Source: Massilia agri
GTDB lineage: Bacteria > Pseudomonadota > Gammaproteobacteria > Burkholderiales > Burkholderiaceae_D
Direction of reading: 5' to 3'
Length of the DNA stretch: 64,000 nt
NCBI RefSeq assembly: GCF_024753255.1
Contig: NZ_JANUHA010000005.1
Span: 279,902 to 343,901 of the forward strand
Shown here: piece by piece, positions 48,367 through 56,590 of the stretch
Layout of the letters: every line of letters begins with the position of its first letter
Position numbering within the stretch: the stretch's first letter is position 1
Translations under genes and position numbers: made by a program
The notes under the pieces: model-generated
The model's input: only the letters and a program-made list of their open reading frames with translations
What the model was told of the DNA's origin: nothing
The model's database searches: none

Positions 48367-49737
48367 ATGCCACGCGCCAGCTTTACCTTTCTCAACCACG
48401 CCTGTTTCATCGTGCGCACCGATGGGGCGCTGCTGCTTGCCGACCCCTGGCTCGAGGGCGCCGTCTTCGACAATGCCTGGGCCCTGGTCGACCCGTCCAG
48501 CAGCGACGGCGCCCTGCTCGACATCCTCAACGGGGCGGGCGTGCCCGTCTATATCTGGTGTTCGCGCGCCACGCCGGACCGGCTGGCCCTGCCTTTCCTG
48601 CGGCGCTTCCGGGCGGAGTTCCGTGGCATCGCGACCTTTCTCTATCGTCCGGGGCGCGATATGCGCCTGGGCGAAGAGCTGCGGCGCCTGCGCCTGCCGG
48701 TGGCCGAATGCCCGGACGGCGCCGCCGTGGGCCTGGCCGGCGGCCTGCGCCTGACTGCGCTGAGCAATGGTGACGGCGACACGGCCTGCCTGATCGGCGC
48801 GGGCGGGCGCCACATCCTGAGCCTGGGCGAGCGCGCACTGCCGACCATCGCCGCCTGCCAGGCCCTGCTCCCGCGCATCAGCCAGCTGGCGCCGCGCATC
48901 GACCTGCTCCTGACGAGCTTCGGCCAGATGGGCTGGTGCGGGAATCCCGACAGCTTCACGGTGCGCGAGGCGGCGGCCAAGGCGGCGGTCGAGCGGATGG
49001 CGGCGCAGATCGAGCGCCTGCGGCCCAGGCTGGTGGTGCCGGTGGCGTCCTTCGCGCGTTTCGCGCGGGCCGACAATGCCTGGCTCAACGGCGGCAGGCT
49101 GGCGCCGAGGGAATTGCTGGAGACGGTGAGGCTCGAAAACGTGCGCGGCCTGGTCCGCTTCATGGCCCCCGGCGATGGCATCGATCTCCTGCGCGACACG
49201 CCGGCCACGATGGCCGCGCGGCACGAGGCGGCGCTGGAACACTGGAGCGCCTGCTGGCGCAACCGCCCGCCACCGCTGCCGCGTCCGCCGGCGGCCTCGC
49301 TCGGCGAACTCAAGGCCGCCTTTTCGCGCTACCGCGAACACGTGGCCGAGGGCCTGCACGTGCTGCCCTGGCTGCTCGAAGCCACCGGCCTGGTCCGGCC
49401 CCTGCTGCTGCACCTGCCCGACCTGCGCCAGAACGTGGAACTGTCCTATCGCCATGGCTTGCGCCTGCGGCCTCGGGAGTCGAGCGCCCACATCGCCATG
49501 TTTTCCGGGACGGCGCTGCGCCTGCTGACGGCTGCCGATGGCTTCGAGACCGCCTACGCGGGCGGCTGCTTCTGGACCCTGCGGCGCAGCGGGCTGTCCA
49601 CCTTCGGCCGCTTCTTCCTGCCGCAGCGCATGGGAAGACGCGGCGCGGACCGGCGCCGGCCGCTGGCGATGGGAGGGCTGTTGTGGCGGGCGCTGCTGGG
49701 GAGGATGGCGCGGCAGTTGCAGGCCGCGCTCCGTTAG
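48367..49737 (+). CDS. Metallo-beta-lactamase-like protein with altered metal site
   Basis: 456 residues from ATG 48367; the frame is open far upstream, without homology. The N-terminus (FLNHACFIVRTDGALLLADPWLEG) matches an MBL-fold family in which VYIWISH-like text and an HxHxDH zinc motif normally follow. Here the same place reads VYIWCSRATPDRLALPF, so both histidines of HxH and the last H are lost while the Asp stays. Probably a pseudoenzyme or a diverged member. The C-terminal half (about 250-456) is helical and unknown. It is alone on its strand. Confidence 0.65.
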   Translation: MPRASFTFLNHACFIVRTDGALLLADPWLEGAVFDNAWALVDPSSSDGALLDILNGAGVPVYIWCSRATPDRLALPFLRRFRAEFRGIATFLYRPGRDMRLGEELRRLRLPVAECPDGAAVGLAGGLRLTALSNGDGDTACLIGAGGRHILSLGERALPTIAACQALLPRISQLAPRIDLLLTSFGQMGWCGNPDSFTVREAAAKAAVERMAAQIERLRPRLVVPVASFARFARADNAWLNGGRLAPRELLETVRLENVRGLVRFMAPGDGIDLLRDTPATMAARHEAALEHWSACWRNRPPPLPRPPAASLGELKAAFSRYREHVAEGLHVLPWLLEATGLVRPLLLHLPDLRQNVELSYRHGLRLRPRESSAHIAMFSGTALRLLTAADGFETAYAGGCFWTLRRSGLSTFGRFFLPQRMGRRGADRRRPLAMGGLLWRALLGRMARQLQAALR

Positions 49738-49744
49738 AAGGGAA

Positions 49745-49771
49745 GGGCAGGCGGCATGTCGCCGCCTGCCC
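49745..49771. terminator. Stem-loop between convergent genes
   Basis: GGGCAGGCGGC and GCCGCCTGCCC form a perfect 11-bp stem with a 5-base loop (ATGTC), 7 bases after the MBL-like gene and 12 before the terC stop. Only a weak T-run follows (GTTTCG). Confidence 0.7.
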
Positions 49772-49783
49772 GTTTCGCAAGAA

Positions 49784-50770
49784 TCAGCTTGCGATCTGCG
49801 CTGCGTCCTTGCGGGTCTTCCACAGCGAGTACAGCACGCCCGAGGCGATCAGGAGGCCCGTCACCGCCAGCGACAGGGCTGCCGGCACCTTGCCCCCGAA
49901 GACGAAGTCGCCCAGGAAGATCTTCGAGCCGATGAAGACCAGCACCGCGGCCAGCGAGTACTTCAGGTAGTGGAAGCGCGCCACCATCGCCGCCAGCGCG
50001 AAGTACAGCGCGCGCAGGCCCAGCACCGCGAAGATGTTCGAGGTGTAGACGATGAAGGGGTCGCTCGTGATTGCGAAGATCGCGGGCACGCTGTCGACCG
50101 CGAACACCATGTCCGTGATCTCGACCATGCACAGCGCCAGGAACAGCGGCGTGGCCCACAGGATGGTCTTGCCGGGCACAGCCGGGTCCGGCTGGCGCAC
50201 CAGGAAGTGGTTGCCGTGCAGCTCGGGCGTGATGCGCAGGTGGCCCCTCAGCCAGGACAGTACCTTGCTTTCGCGGATATCGTCGCTGCTGGTATCCACG
50301 AAGAACATCTTGATGCCGGTGACGACCAGGAAGGCGCCGAAGATGTACAGGGTCCAGTAATAGCTTTCCACCAGGGCGGTGCCGGCGCCGATCATGATGC
50401 CGCGCGTGACGATCACGCCCACGATGCCCCAGAACAGCACCCGGTGCTGGTAGAGCGGCGGGATGGCCAGGGTCGCGAAGATCAGCGAGATCACGAAGAT
50501 ATTGTCGAGCGACAGGCTCTTCTCGATCAGGAAGCCGGTATAGAAGTGCAGGCCCTTTTCGCTGCCGAGTTCATGCCAGACCCAGAGGCCGAACAGCAGG
50601 CCCGCCGTCAGGTAGAGCGCCGACAGCTTGAGGCTTTCCTTGACCCCGATGACGTGGTCTTTCTTGTTGAGCACGCCCAGGTCGAAGGCGAGCAGGACCA
50701 CGACGATCGTGAGGAACACCAGCCAGGTCCAGGCTGGCGTTCCCAACCAGAGTGTGTGAAGCATATCCAT
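49784..50770 (-). CDS. TerC/Alx-family membrane protein
   Basis: 328 residues with about nine membrane segments. Conserved acidic positions of TerC are seen: LLAFDLGVLN, FLIEKSLSLDNIFVI and EITDMVFAVDSVPAIFAI. The family includes TerC (tellurite resistance) and Alx/MntX-like manganese exporters. No riboswitch is visible upstream because the TerB gene lies directly before it. GGAG precedes the ATG by 7 bases. Metal (Mn2+) export at the membrane is the best guess. Confidence 0.92.
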   Translation of the reverse strand: MDMLHTLWLGTPAWTWLVFLTIVVVLLAFDLGVLNKKDHVIGVKESLKLSALYLTAGLLFGLWVWHELGSEKGLHFYTGFLIEKSLSLDNIFVISLIFATLAIPPLYQHRVLFWGIVGVIVTRGIMIGAGTALVESYYWTLYIFGAFLVVTGIKMFFVDTSSDDIRESKVLSWLRGHLRITPELHGNHFLVRQPDPAVPGKTILWATPLFLALCMVEITDMVFAVDSVPAIFAITSDPFIVYTSNIFAVLGLRALYFALAAMVARFHYLKYSLAAVLVFIGSKIFLGDFVFGGKVPAALSLAVTGLLIASGVLYSLWKTRKDAAQIAS

Positions 50771-50799
50771 GATGAACTCCGCTTAGATGGCTGACGGCG

Positions 50800-51228
50800 T
50801 CAGGTGGTGAGCGCCGCCGTGGTGAAGGAATCCTCGCTGCGGTCCTGGCCGAACCAGGCGCGGGCGGCGCGGCGCACCAGCGTCGTTTCGCGGCCGTCGA
50901 GGTGGCCGTCGGCCTGGACGATGTCGACCATCGTCTTCCACAGGCAGATCTGCAGCAGCGGATCGCGGATGTCGAGCAGGAGCTCGTCCAGCAGGGTCGG
51001 GTCGATCTCGACCACGCCGGCGCGGCAATTGGCGGCAGCGTCAAGCAGGTCTTCGCACAGCTCGCGCAGGGTCCGGTCGAAGGTCTCGTCGTCGACCTTG
51101 ACCTGCTCCAGGAAAGAGGCCCGGTGCATGGCGTGCACCTCGGACGGGCTGACATGGCCGTCGACGATCATGGCGAGCGCGAGGATGCGGCTGACGGCTT
51201 CGGGACTGTTGGCGGGATAAGTGTGCAT
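50800..51228 (-). CDS. TerB-like protein
   Basis: 142 residues from ATG 51228, with GAGG upstream. A helical TerB-like fold is suggested by paired acidic metal-type motifs (MIVDGHVSPSEVHAM and IVQADGHLDGRETTLV). It lies 29 bases before terC on the same strand, so the two form a TerBC unit. Its partner role in metal stress is inferred. Confidence 0.82.
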   Translation of the reverse strand: MHTYPANSPEAVSRILALAMIVDGHVSPSEVHAMHRASFLEQVKVDDETFDRTLRELCEDLLDAAANCRAGVVEIDPTLLDELLLDIRDPLLQICLWKTMVDIVQADGHLDGRETTLVRRAARAWFGQDRSEDSFTTAALTT

Positions 51229-51337
51229 CGTGGACCTCGTCAAAAAAATGAATGTGAAGCCACTATAGGAGCGCACTATTGCAAAGTAAAATCGATTAAT
51301 CTTTCGCTATTCGTAAGTTTTTTTGAGGTTTTGTACG

Positions 51338-52240
51338 ATGATCAATTACAAGCACCTGCATTACTTCCACGCGGTCGCAACCCTGGGCACGGTGGCGCGC
51401 GCGGCCGAGCAACTGCACGTGACCGCACAGGCGATCAGCATGCAGTTGCAGGTGCTGGAGGACCAGCTGGGAGAGGCGCTGTTCCAGAAGAAGGGCAGGG
51501 TGCTGGAGTTGACCGAGGCGGGCAAGACCGTGCTGCGTTACGCCGAGCAGATCTTCGACCTCGGCAACGAGCTGGAACAGGCAGTGCGGCGCGGCGGCTT
51601 CACGGAGCCGGAGACCCTGCGCGTCGGCATTACCGACGTGATTGCCAAGACCATGGCCTTCCGCATGCTGCAGCCGGCGCGCGAGGCTGGCCTGGCCATG
51701 CGCCTGATCTGCAAGGAGGGCCGCTTCGAGGACCTGGTGGTCGAGCTTGCTGCGCACCGGCTCGACCTCGTGATCGCCGACCAGGGCCTGCCGACTGGCG
51801 GCGCGGTGCGTGGACACACCCGCCTGCTCGGTTCCAGCACCCTCACCGTGATGGGCCACCCGAAGCTGTGCCAGGCCTGGCCGGGCGACTTCCCGCAGCG
51901 CCTGGAAGGCGCGCCGATCCTGCTGCCGGGCCAGGACGCGGCCGTGCACAGCCAGCTGAACAGCTGGTTCGAGACCCACGCGCTGCGTCCCATCATCGTC
52001 GGCGAGTTCGACGACGGCGCGCTGCTGAAGTCCTTCGCCTGCGCCGGCACCGGCTTCATGGTGACGCCGACCGTGCTGGCCGACATCGTGCGCGAGGAAG
52101 ACGGCCTGGAGGCGATCGGCACCATCGACACCCTGGTCGAGCACTTCTACGCCGTGTCGGTCGAGCGGCGCGAGCACCACCCGGCCGTGCGGCGCATCCT
52201 GGAAGGCGCGGGCTCGGTGTTCAGGGACGGCGCAGGCTAG
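51338..52240 (+). CDS. LysR-family regulator, NhaR-like
   Basis: 300 residues from ATG 51338. The helix-turn-helix is residues 1-60; the pattern INYKHLHYFHAVATLGTVAR with AAEQLHVTAQAISMQLQVLE is the NhaR type. A substrate domain follows (about 90-290). NhaR responds to Na+ and controls nhaA in E. coli; here no antiporter gene is adjacent. It is divergent from terB-terC across 109 bases, the usual geometry for a LysR target. Confidence 0.88.
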   Translation: MINYKHLHYFHAVATLGTVARAAEQLHVTAQAISMQLQVLEDQLGEALFQKKGRVLELTEAGKTVLRYAEQIFDLGNELEQAVRRGGFTEPETLRVGITDVIAKTMAFRMLQPAREAGLAMRLICKEGRFEDLVVELAAHRLDLVIADQGLPTGGAVRGHTRLLGSSTLTVMGHPKLCQAWPGDFPQRLEGAPILLPGQDAAVHSQLNSWFETHALRPIIVGEFDDGALLKSFACAGTGFMVTPTVLADIVREEDGLEAIGTIDTLVEHFYAVSVERREHHPAVRRILEGAGSVFRDGAG

Positions 52241-52335
52241 TCTCATGCGTTCGCACTTCCATGCGATGATTCCTCGCGTGGCGCGCCGAGGCCGATGCGA
52301 GATACATTTTTTTGATACATCATTCGGGGGAATCC

Positions 52336-52902
52336 ATGCTTGGCAATAAAGCGATTGCAGTGACTGCAGCTTGTTGTACGATGCTGTTGCCCAGCGCATT
52401 TGCAGAACAGATGTCCCCTGCACAAGGCCATCAGCCCCTGGCAAAGGAGCATGAGCATTTTCTGCGCGCAGTTCAATCGTTCATTCGAGATCCACAGGAC
52501 GTCAGGCAGGAGCGGCTCCACAGACTTTTCTTCGCCAAATACAGGGCCGACGACTGCCCGCGCAGCTATATGGCCTGCACCTTCATCAATGAATCGGAGA
52601 GGCGAGGGGCGGTCTCCTTGAGCATGTTCCAGTTGCGCAATCTGCCGCATGGGCTCGGAACCGCAGCGAGCCTGAATTTCGACATTTCTCCCGATCCGTG
52701 CTTGCAGAAAGATTCGGTCGACCTCTACTTTGGGGACCGCGCCGTCGCCCCCAGTGTCCAGCCCCCGTGGACACTAGTGAATGGGGATACGACTGTTCCA
52801 TTCCAGATGGAATACACCAGGCTGAAGTCCGCCGGTTCCGCCATTTACGCGTATATTTTTTTGACAAGAAACTGTGTCACGCGACTTCACATAAACTTCT
52901 GA
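52336..52902 (+). CDS. Secreted protein of unknown function
   Basis: 188 residues from ATG 52336, with a purine-rich GGGGGA upstream. A signal peptide (about 1-23, ending SAFA) is followed by a soluble part with four cysteines (in DDCPRSYMACTF, DPCLQ and RNCVTR), which may form two disulfides. No family is recognised. GC content is lower than in neighbours, so transfer is possible. Confidence 0.7.
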   Translation: MLGNKAIAVTAACCTMLLPSAFAEQMSPAQGHQPLAKEHEHFLRAVQSFIRDPQDVRQERLHRLFFAKYRADDCPRSYMACTFINESERRGAVSLSMFQLRNLPHGLGTAASLNFDISPDPCLQKDSVDLYFGDRAVAPSVQPPWTLVNGDTTVPFQMEYTRLKSAGSAIYAYIFLTRNCVTRLHINF

Positions 52903-52977
52903 CCTGCCGGCGCAAATGGACCACGAAAGGAGCGTGACCTGGCGGGCCGGCCGAGACAACAACATCAGGGAGAAACG

Positions 52978-53379
52978 ATGGAGAACACAGTCATGCAAGA
53001 CCTGCCGGCGTCCGAACGCATCAGCGAGAAGATCGCCAGCTTGCCGGACTGGCGCGGCGCCACCCTGGCCCGGGTGCGCGAACTGATCCTGCAGGCCGAT
53101 CCGGAGATCGTCGAGGAGTGGAAGTGGGACGTGCCGGTCTGGTCGCGCGGCGGCATCATCTGCACCGGCGAGACCTACAAGGCGGCCGTCAAGCTCACCT
53201 TCGCCAAGGGCGCTTTCGTGGACGACCCTGCCGGCCTGTTCAACGCCAGCCTCACCGGCAACCTGCGCCGCGCGATCGACATCCGCCAGGATGAGGAGAT
53301 CGACGCCGCCGCCTTCCAGGCCCTGGTCCGCGCGGCCATCGCCACCAACCTGGCCAGCGTCAAGGCGAAGCGCAAATGA
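52978..53379 (+). CDS. DUF1801 domain protein
   Basis: 133 residues; GGGAG is just before ATG 52978. It has the DUF1801 pattern: LREL-like helix RVRELILQADPEIVEEWKWD, then VWSRGGIICTGETYKAAVKL and a C-terminal helix. The family has a YdhG-like fold of unknown biochemical role. It ends at a terminator shared with pilC. Confidence 0.88.
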   Translation: MENTVMQDLPASERISEKIASLPDWRGATLARVRELILQADPEIVEEWKWDVPVWSRGGIICTGETYKAAVKLTFAKGAFVDDPAGLFNASLTGNLRRAIDIRQDEEIDAAAFQALVRAAIATNLASVKAKRK

Positions 53380-53410
53380 AAAGGGCCGGTCTTCCGGACC
53401 GGCCCTTTTG
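53379..53410. terminator. Bidirectional terminator between the DUF1801 gene and pilC
   Basis: AAAAGGGCCGGT and ACCGGCCCTTTT form a 12-bp stem around CTTCCGG. The A- and T-runs on the two sides suit both convergent genes. Confidence 0.92.
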
Positions 53411-53427
53411 CAACCTGCAAGCTGCGC

Positions 53428-54660
53428 TTATACCACCGAACCCAGCTTGAAGATCGGCATGTACATCGCCACCACCAGGCCGCCGATCAGCACGCCCAGC
53501 ACGACCATGATGAGCGGCTCCATCAGCGAGGACAGTGCGGCCACCGCTTCGTCGACTTCCTCCTCGAAGAAATCCGCCACCTTGCCCAGCATGGCATCCA
53601 GCGAGCCGGATTCCTCGCCGATCTGCACCATCTGGATGACCATGTTCGGGAACACGTTCACGTTCTGCATCGACAGGGTCAGGCTGGTGCCGGTGCTGAC
53701 TTCGGTCTGGATTTTCCGGGTCGCTTCCAGGTAGACGTAGTTGCCCGCGGCGCCGCCGACCGAGTCGAGGGCTTCGACCAGGGGCACGCCGGCCGCGAAC
53801 ATGGTCGACAGGGTGCGGGTCCAGCGCGCGATGGTCGCCTTGCGGATCACCGAGCCGAAGATAGGCAGGCGCAGCAGCAGGCGGTCCATGGCCTGCTGCA
53901 GCTTGAGCGAGCGGCGCCAGGACTGGAAGAAGAAGTACAGGCTGCCGAACAGGGAGCCGAAGATCAGCCACCAGTAGGAGACGAAGAATTCCGAGATCGC
54001 CATCACGATCAGGGTCGGCGTGGGCAGGTCGGCGCCGAAGGTCTTGAACACTTCCTTGAAAGCCGGGACCACCCAGATCATGATCACGGCCGTGACCACG
54101 AAGGCGATCGCGAGGATCGAGATCGGGTACATCAGGGCCGACTTGATTTTGCCCTTGATGGCCAGGGTTTTCTCTTTATAGATCGCCAGGCGCGTCAGCA
54201 GGTCTTCGAGAATACCCGCCTGCTCGCCGGCGCCCACCAGGTTGCAGAACAGCGGGTCGAAATAGAGCGGGTACTTGCGGAAGGCGTTGTTCAGGCTGGT
54301 GCCGGTCTCGACGTCGTTGCGCAGGTCCATGATCAGCTTGGACATCGACGGGTTGGCGTGGCCCTTGCCGACGATGTCGAAGGCCTGCAGCAGCGGCACG
54401 CCGGCCTTCATCATGGTGGCCAGCTGGCGGGTGAACAGGGTCAGGTCCTTGTCGGTGATCTTCTTGCCGCTGCGGTAGGCCTTCTTCTTGACCTTGGTGA
54501 CCAGGATGCCCTGGCGGCGCAGCGTGACGTTGACGATCGCCTCGCCCCCGGCGCGGATCTCGCCGCGCACGGTCTTGCCGGTGCGGTCCTTGCCTTCCCA
54601 GGCATAGACCTTTTCCTTGACCTGGGCGTTGCCCTGGCCTTTTGTGAGGAGGCTTGCCAT
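53428..54660 (-). CDS. pilC: Type IV pilus inner-membrane platform protein PilC
   Basis: 410 residues with two T2SSF domains (about 70-195 and 275-400), three main membrane segments and the typical FTRQLATMMKAGVPLLQA and VPLVEALDS repeats. It connects the PilB motor to pilin assembly. It lies 17 bases after pilB. pilD is displaced about 5 kb downstream. Confidence 0.96.
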   Translation of the reverse strand: MASLLTKGQGNAQVKEKVYAWEGKDRTGKTVRGEIRAGGEAIVNVTLRRQGILVTKVKKKAYRSGKKITDKDLTLFTRQLATMMKAGVPLLQAFDIVGKGHANPSMSKLIMDLRNDVETGTSLNNAFRKYPLYFDPLFCNLVGAGEQAGILEDLLTRLAIYKEKTLAIKGKIKSALMYPISILAIAFVVTAVIMIWVVPAFKEVFKTFGADLPTPTLIVMAISEFFVSYWWLIFGSLFGSLYFFFQSWRRSLKLQQAMDRLLLRLPIFGSVIRKATIARWTRTLSTMFAAGVPLVEALDSVGGAAGNYVYLEATRKIQTEVSTGTSLTLSMQNVNVFPNMVIQMVQIGEESGSLDAMLGKVADFFEEEVDEAVAALSSLMEPLIMVVLGVLIGGLVVAMYMPIFKLGSVV

Positions 54661-54677
54661 ATCGTGTTATTCGCTTC

Positions 54678-56405
54678 CTATTCGTTGGTGCAGCCGAGGA
54701 CTTCTTCCAGGCTCGTGAGTCCCTGCTTGACTTTCATGAGGCCCGAGCGGCGCAGCGAATTCACGCCATCCTTCTCGGCCTGTGCGGCGATCTGCATCGA
54801 GTTGCCGTGCGCGAGGATCAGGGCCTCGATCGCCGGGGTGATCGGCATCAGCTGGTAGATGCCGACGCGGCCCTTGTAGCCGGAGCCGAGGCAGCGGTCG
54901 CACCCCACCGGGCCGTAGGGTTTCCAGTCGCCTTCCAGGTCGCTTTCGCGGTAGCCGGCCGCCAGCAGCACCTCGCGCGAGGTGTCCAGCGGCTGCTTGC
55001 AGCTGCACAGGCGCCGCGCCAGGCGCTGCGCCGTGATCAGGATGACGGACGAGGCGATGTTGAAGGGCGCCACGCCCATGTTCATCAGGCGGGTCAGGGT
55101 CGAAGGCGCGTCGTTGGTGTGCAGGGTCGAGAACACCATGTGGCCGGTCTGGGCGGCCTTGATCGCGATGTCGGCGGTTTCCAGGTCGCGGATCTCGCCG
55201 ACCATGATGATGTCCGGATCCTGGCGCAGGAAGGACTTCAGGGCCACCGGGAAGGTGAGGCCGGCCTTGTCGTTGACGTTGACCTGGTTCACGCCGGGCA
55301 GGTTGATCTCGGCCGGGTCTTCCGCGGTCGAGATGTTGATGCCCGGTTTGTTCAGCACGTTCAGGCAGGTGTACAGCGACACGGTCTTGCCGGAGCCGGT
55401 CGGGCCGGTCACCAGCACCATGCCGTAGGGGCGCGAGATCGCGTCCAGCAGCAGGGCCTTCTGTTCCGGGTCGTAGCCCAGCGCGTCGATGCCCATCTGC
55501 GCCTGGGTGGCGTCCAGGATACGCATGACGGTCTTCTCGCCGAACAGGGTCGGGAGCGTGGAGACGCGGAAGTCGACGGTCTTGGTCGGGCCCATCACGA
55601 GGCGCATGCGGCCGTCCTGGGGCACGCGCTTTTCCGAGATGTCGAGCTTGGCCAGCACCTTGATGCGCGAGACCAGCTTGTCGCGGATGCCGATCGGCGG
55701 ATTCGCGTGGTCGCGCAGCACGCCGTCCACGCGCATGCGGATGCGGTAGTACTTCTCGTAGGGCTCGAAGTGGATGTCCGAGGCGCCCAGCTGCATGGCG
55801 TCCATCAGGATCTTGTTCAGGAAGCGCACGATGGGCGCGTCCTCGACGTCGTTGGCCGGGTCCGGCGGCGGGGCGGCCTGGGCCTCTTCCTCGGCGAACT
55901 CGATCTCGCCATCCTCGCCGGCCAGCTCGTTCAGGCTGTCCTCGGCGCTCTTGGCGATGCCGGCCAGGAGTTTCAGGAGGGCGTCGTGGGCCACGATCAC
56001 CGGCTCGACCGAGGCCTCGCTCTGGAACTTGATCTGGTCCAGGGCCTGGGTATTGGTCGGGTCGGACAGGGCCACCGACATCTTGTTGCCGCGCTTGGCC
56101 AGCGCGATCACGCGCTGCGCCTGCATCAGCTTGGCGTCGATGGCGGCCGCGGGGAAGGCCTCCGGCGCGAAGCTCGACAGATCGAGCAGGGGATAGCCGA
56201 AGGTCTCGGCGCAGAAGCTGGCGAGCGTGCCTGAGTCGATGATGCCGCTGTCGAGCAGGGTGTCGATGAAGGCGGCCTTGTCCTGCGTCGCCTTCTTCTG
56301 CAGCGCATCGGCCTGTCCCACGCTCAGGCGCCCGGCCTGGACCAGCGCGCGCGCCAGGCCCGCCATCGGCGTGCCTTGGGTCGTGTTGGGGAGGACTGCT
56401 GCCAT
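54678..56405 (-). CDS. pilB: Type IV pilus assembly ATPase PilB
   Basis: 575 residues. An N-terminal GspE-N domain (about 45-150) is followed by the ATPase core with Walker A GPTGSGKT (about 333-340), the Asp box, Walker B IIMVGEIRD, a His box (FSTLHTNDAPS) and a tetracysteine zinc motif (CSC...CDRC). It powers pilus extension. First gene of the pilB-pilC unit. Confidence 0.97.
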   Translation of the reverse strand: MAAVLPNTTQGTPMAGLARALVQAGRLSVGQADALQKKATQDKAAFIDTLLDSGIIDSGTLASFCAETFGYPLLDLSSFAPEAFPAAAIDAKLMQAQRVIALAKRGNKMSVALSDPTNTQALDQIKFQSEASVEPVIVAHDALLKLLAGIAKSAEDSLNELAGEDGEIEFAEEEAQAAPPPDPANDVEDAPIVRFLNKILMDAMQLGASDIHFEPYEKYYRIRMRVDGVLRDHANPPIGIRDKLVSRIKVLAKLDISEKRVPQDGRMRLVMGPTKTVDFRVSTLPTLFGEKTVMRILDATQAQMGIDALGYDPEQKALLLDAISRPYGMVLVTGPTGSGKTVSLYTCLNVLNKPGINISTAEDPAEINLPGVNQVNVNDKAGLTFPVALKSFLRQDPDIIMVGEIRDLETADIAIKAAQTGHMVFSTLHTNDAPSTLTRLMNMGVAPFNIASSVILITAQRLARRLCSCKQPLDTSREVLLAAGYRESDLEGDWKPYGPVGCDRCLGSGYKGRVGIYQLMPITPAIEALILAHGNSMQIAAQAEKDGVNSLRRSGLMKVKQGLTSLEEVLGCTNE

Positions 56406-56590
56406 ATGCGCAAGTAGGGAAAAAGAGGATGCGACGTGGGTGGAGGATCAGTGGATGATGCCTACAGGCATCAAATTTGTAAAGGATTCCGTGCCCGGCT
56501 AGATGCGTGCGCGCCACGTAGACAGGATGGCACGCGCCGATTCGATATCAGCACAATAAGGGGTGTGAATCGGGCGACAACGAGTATGGT

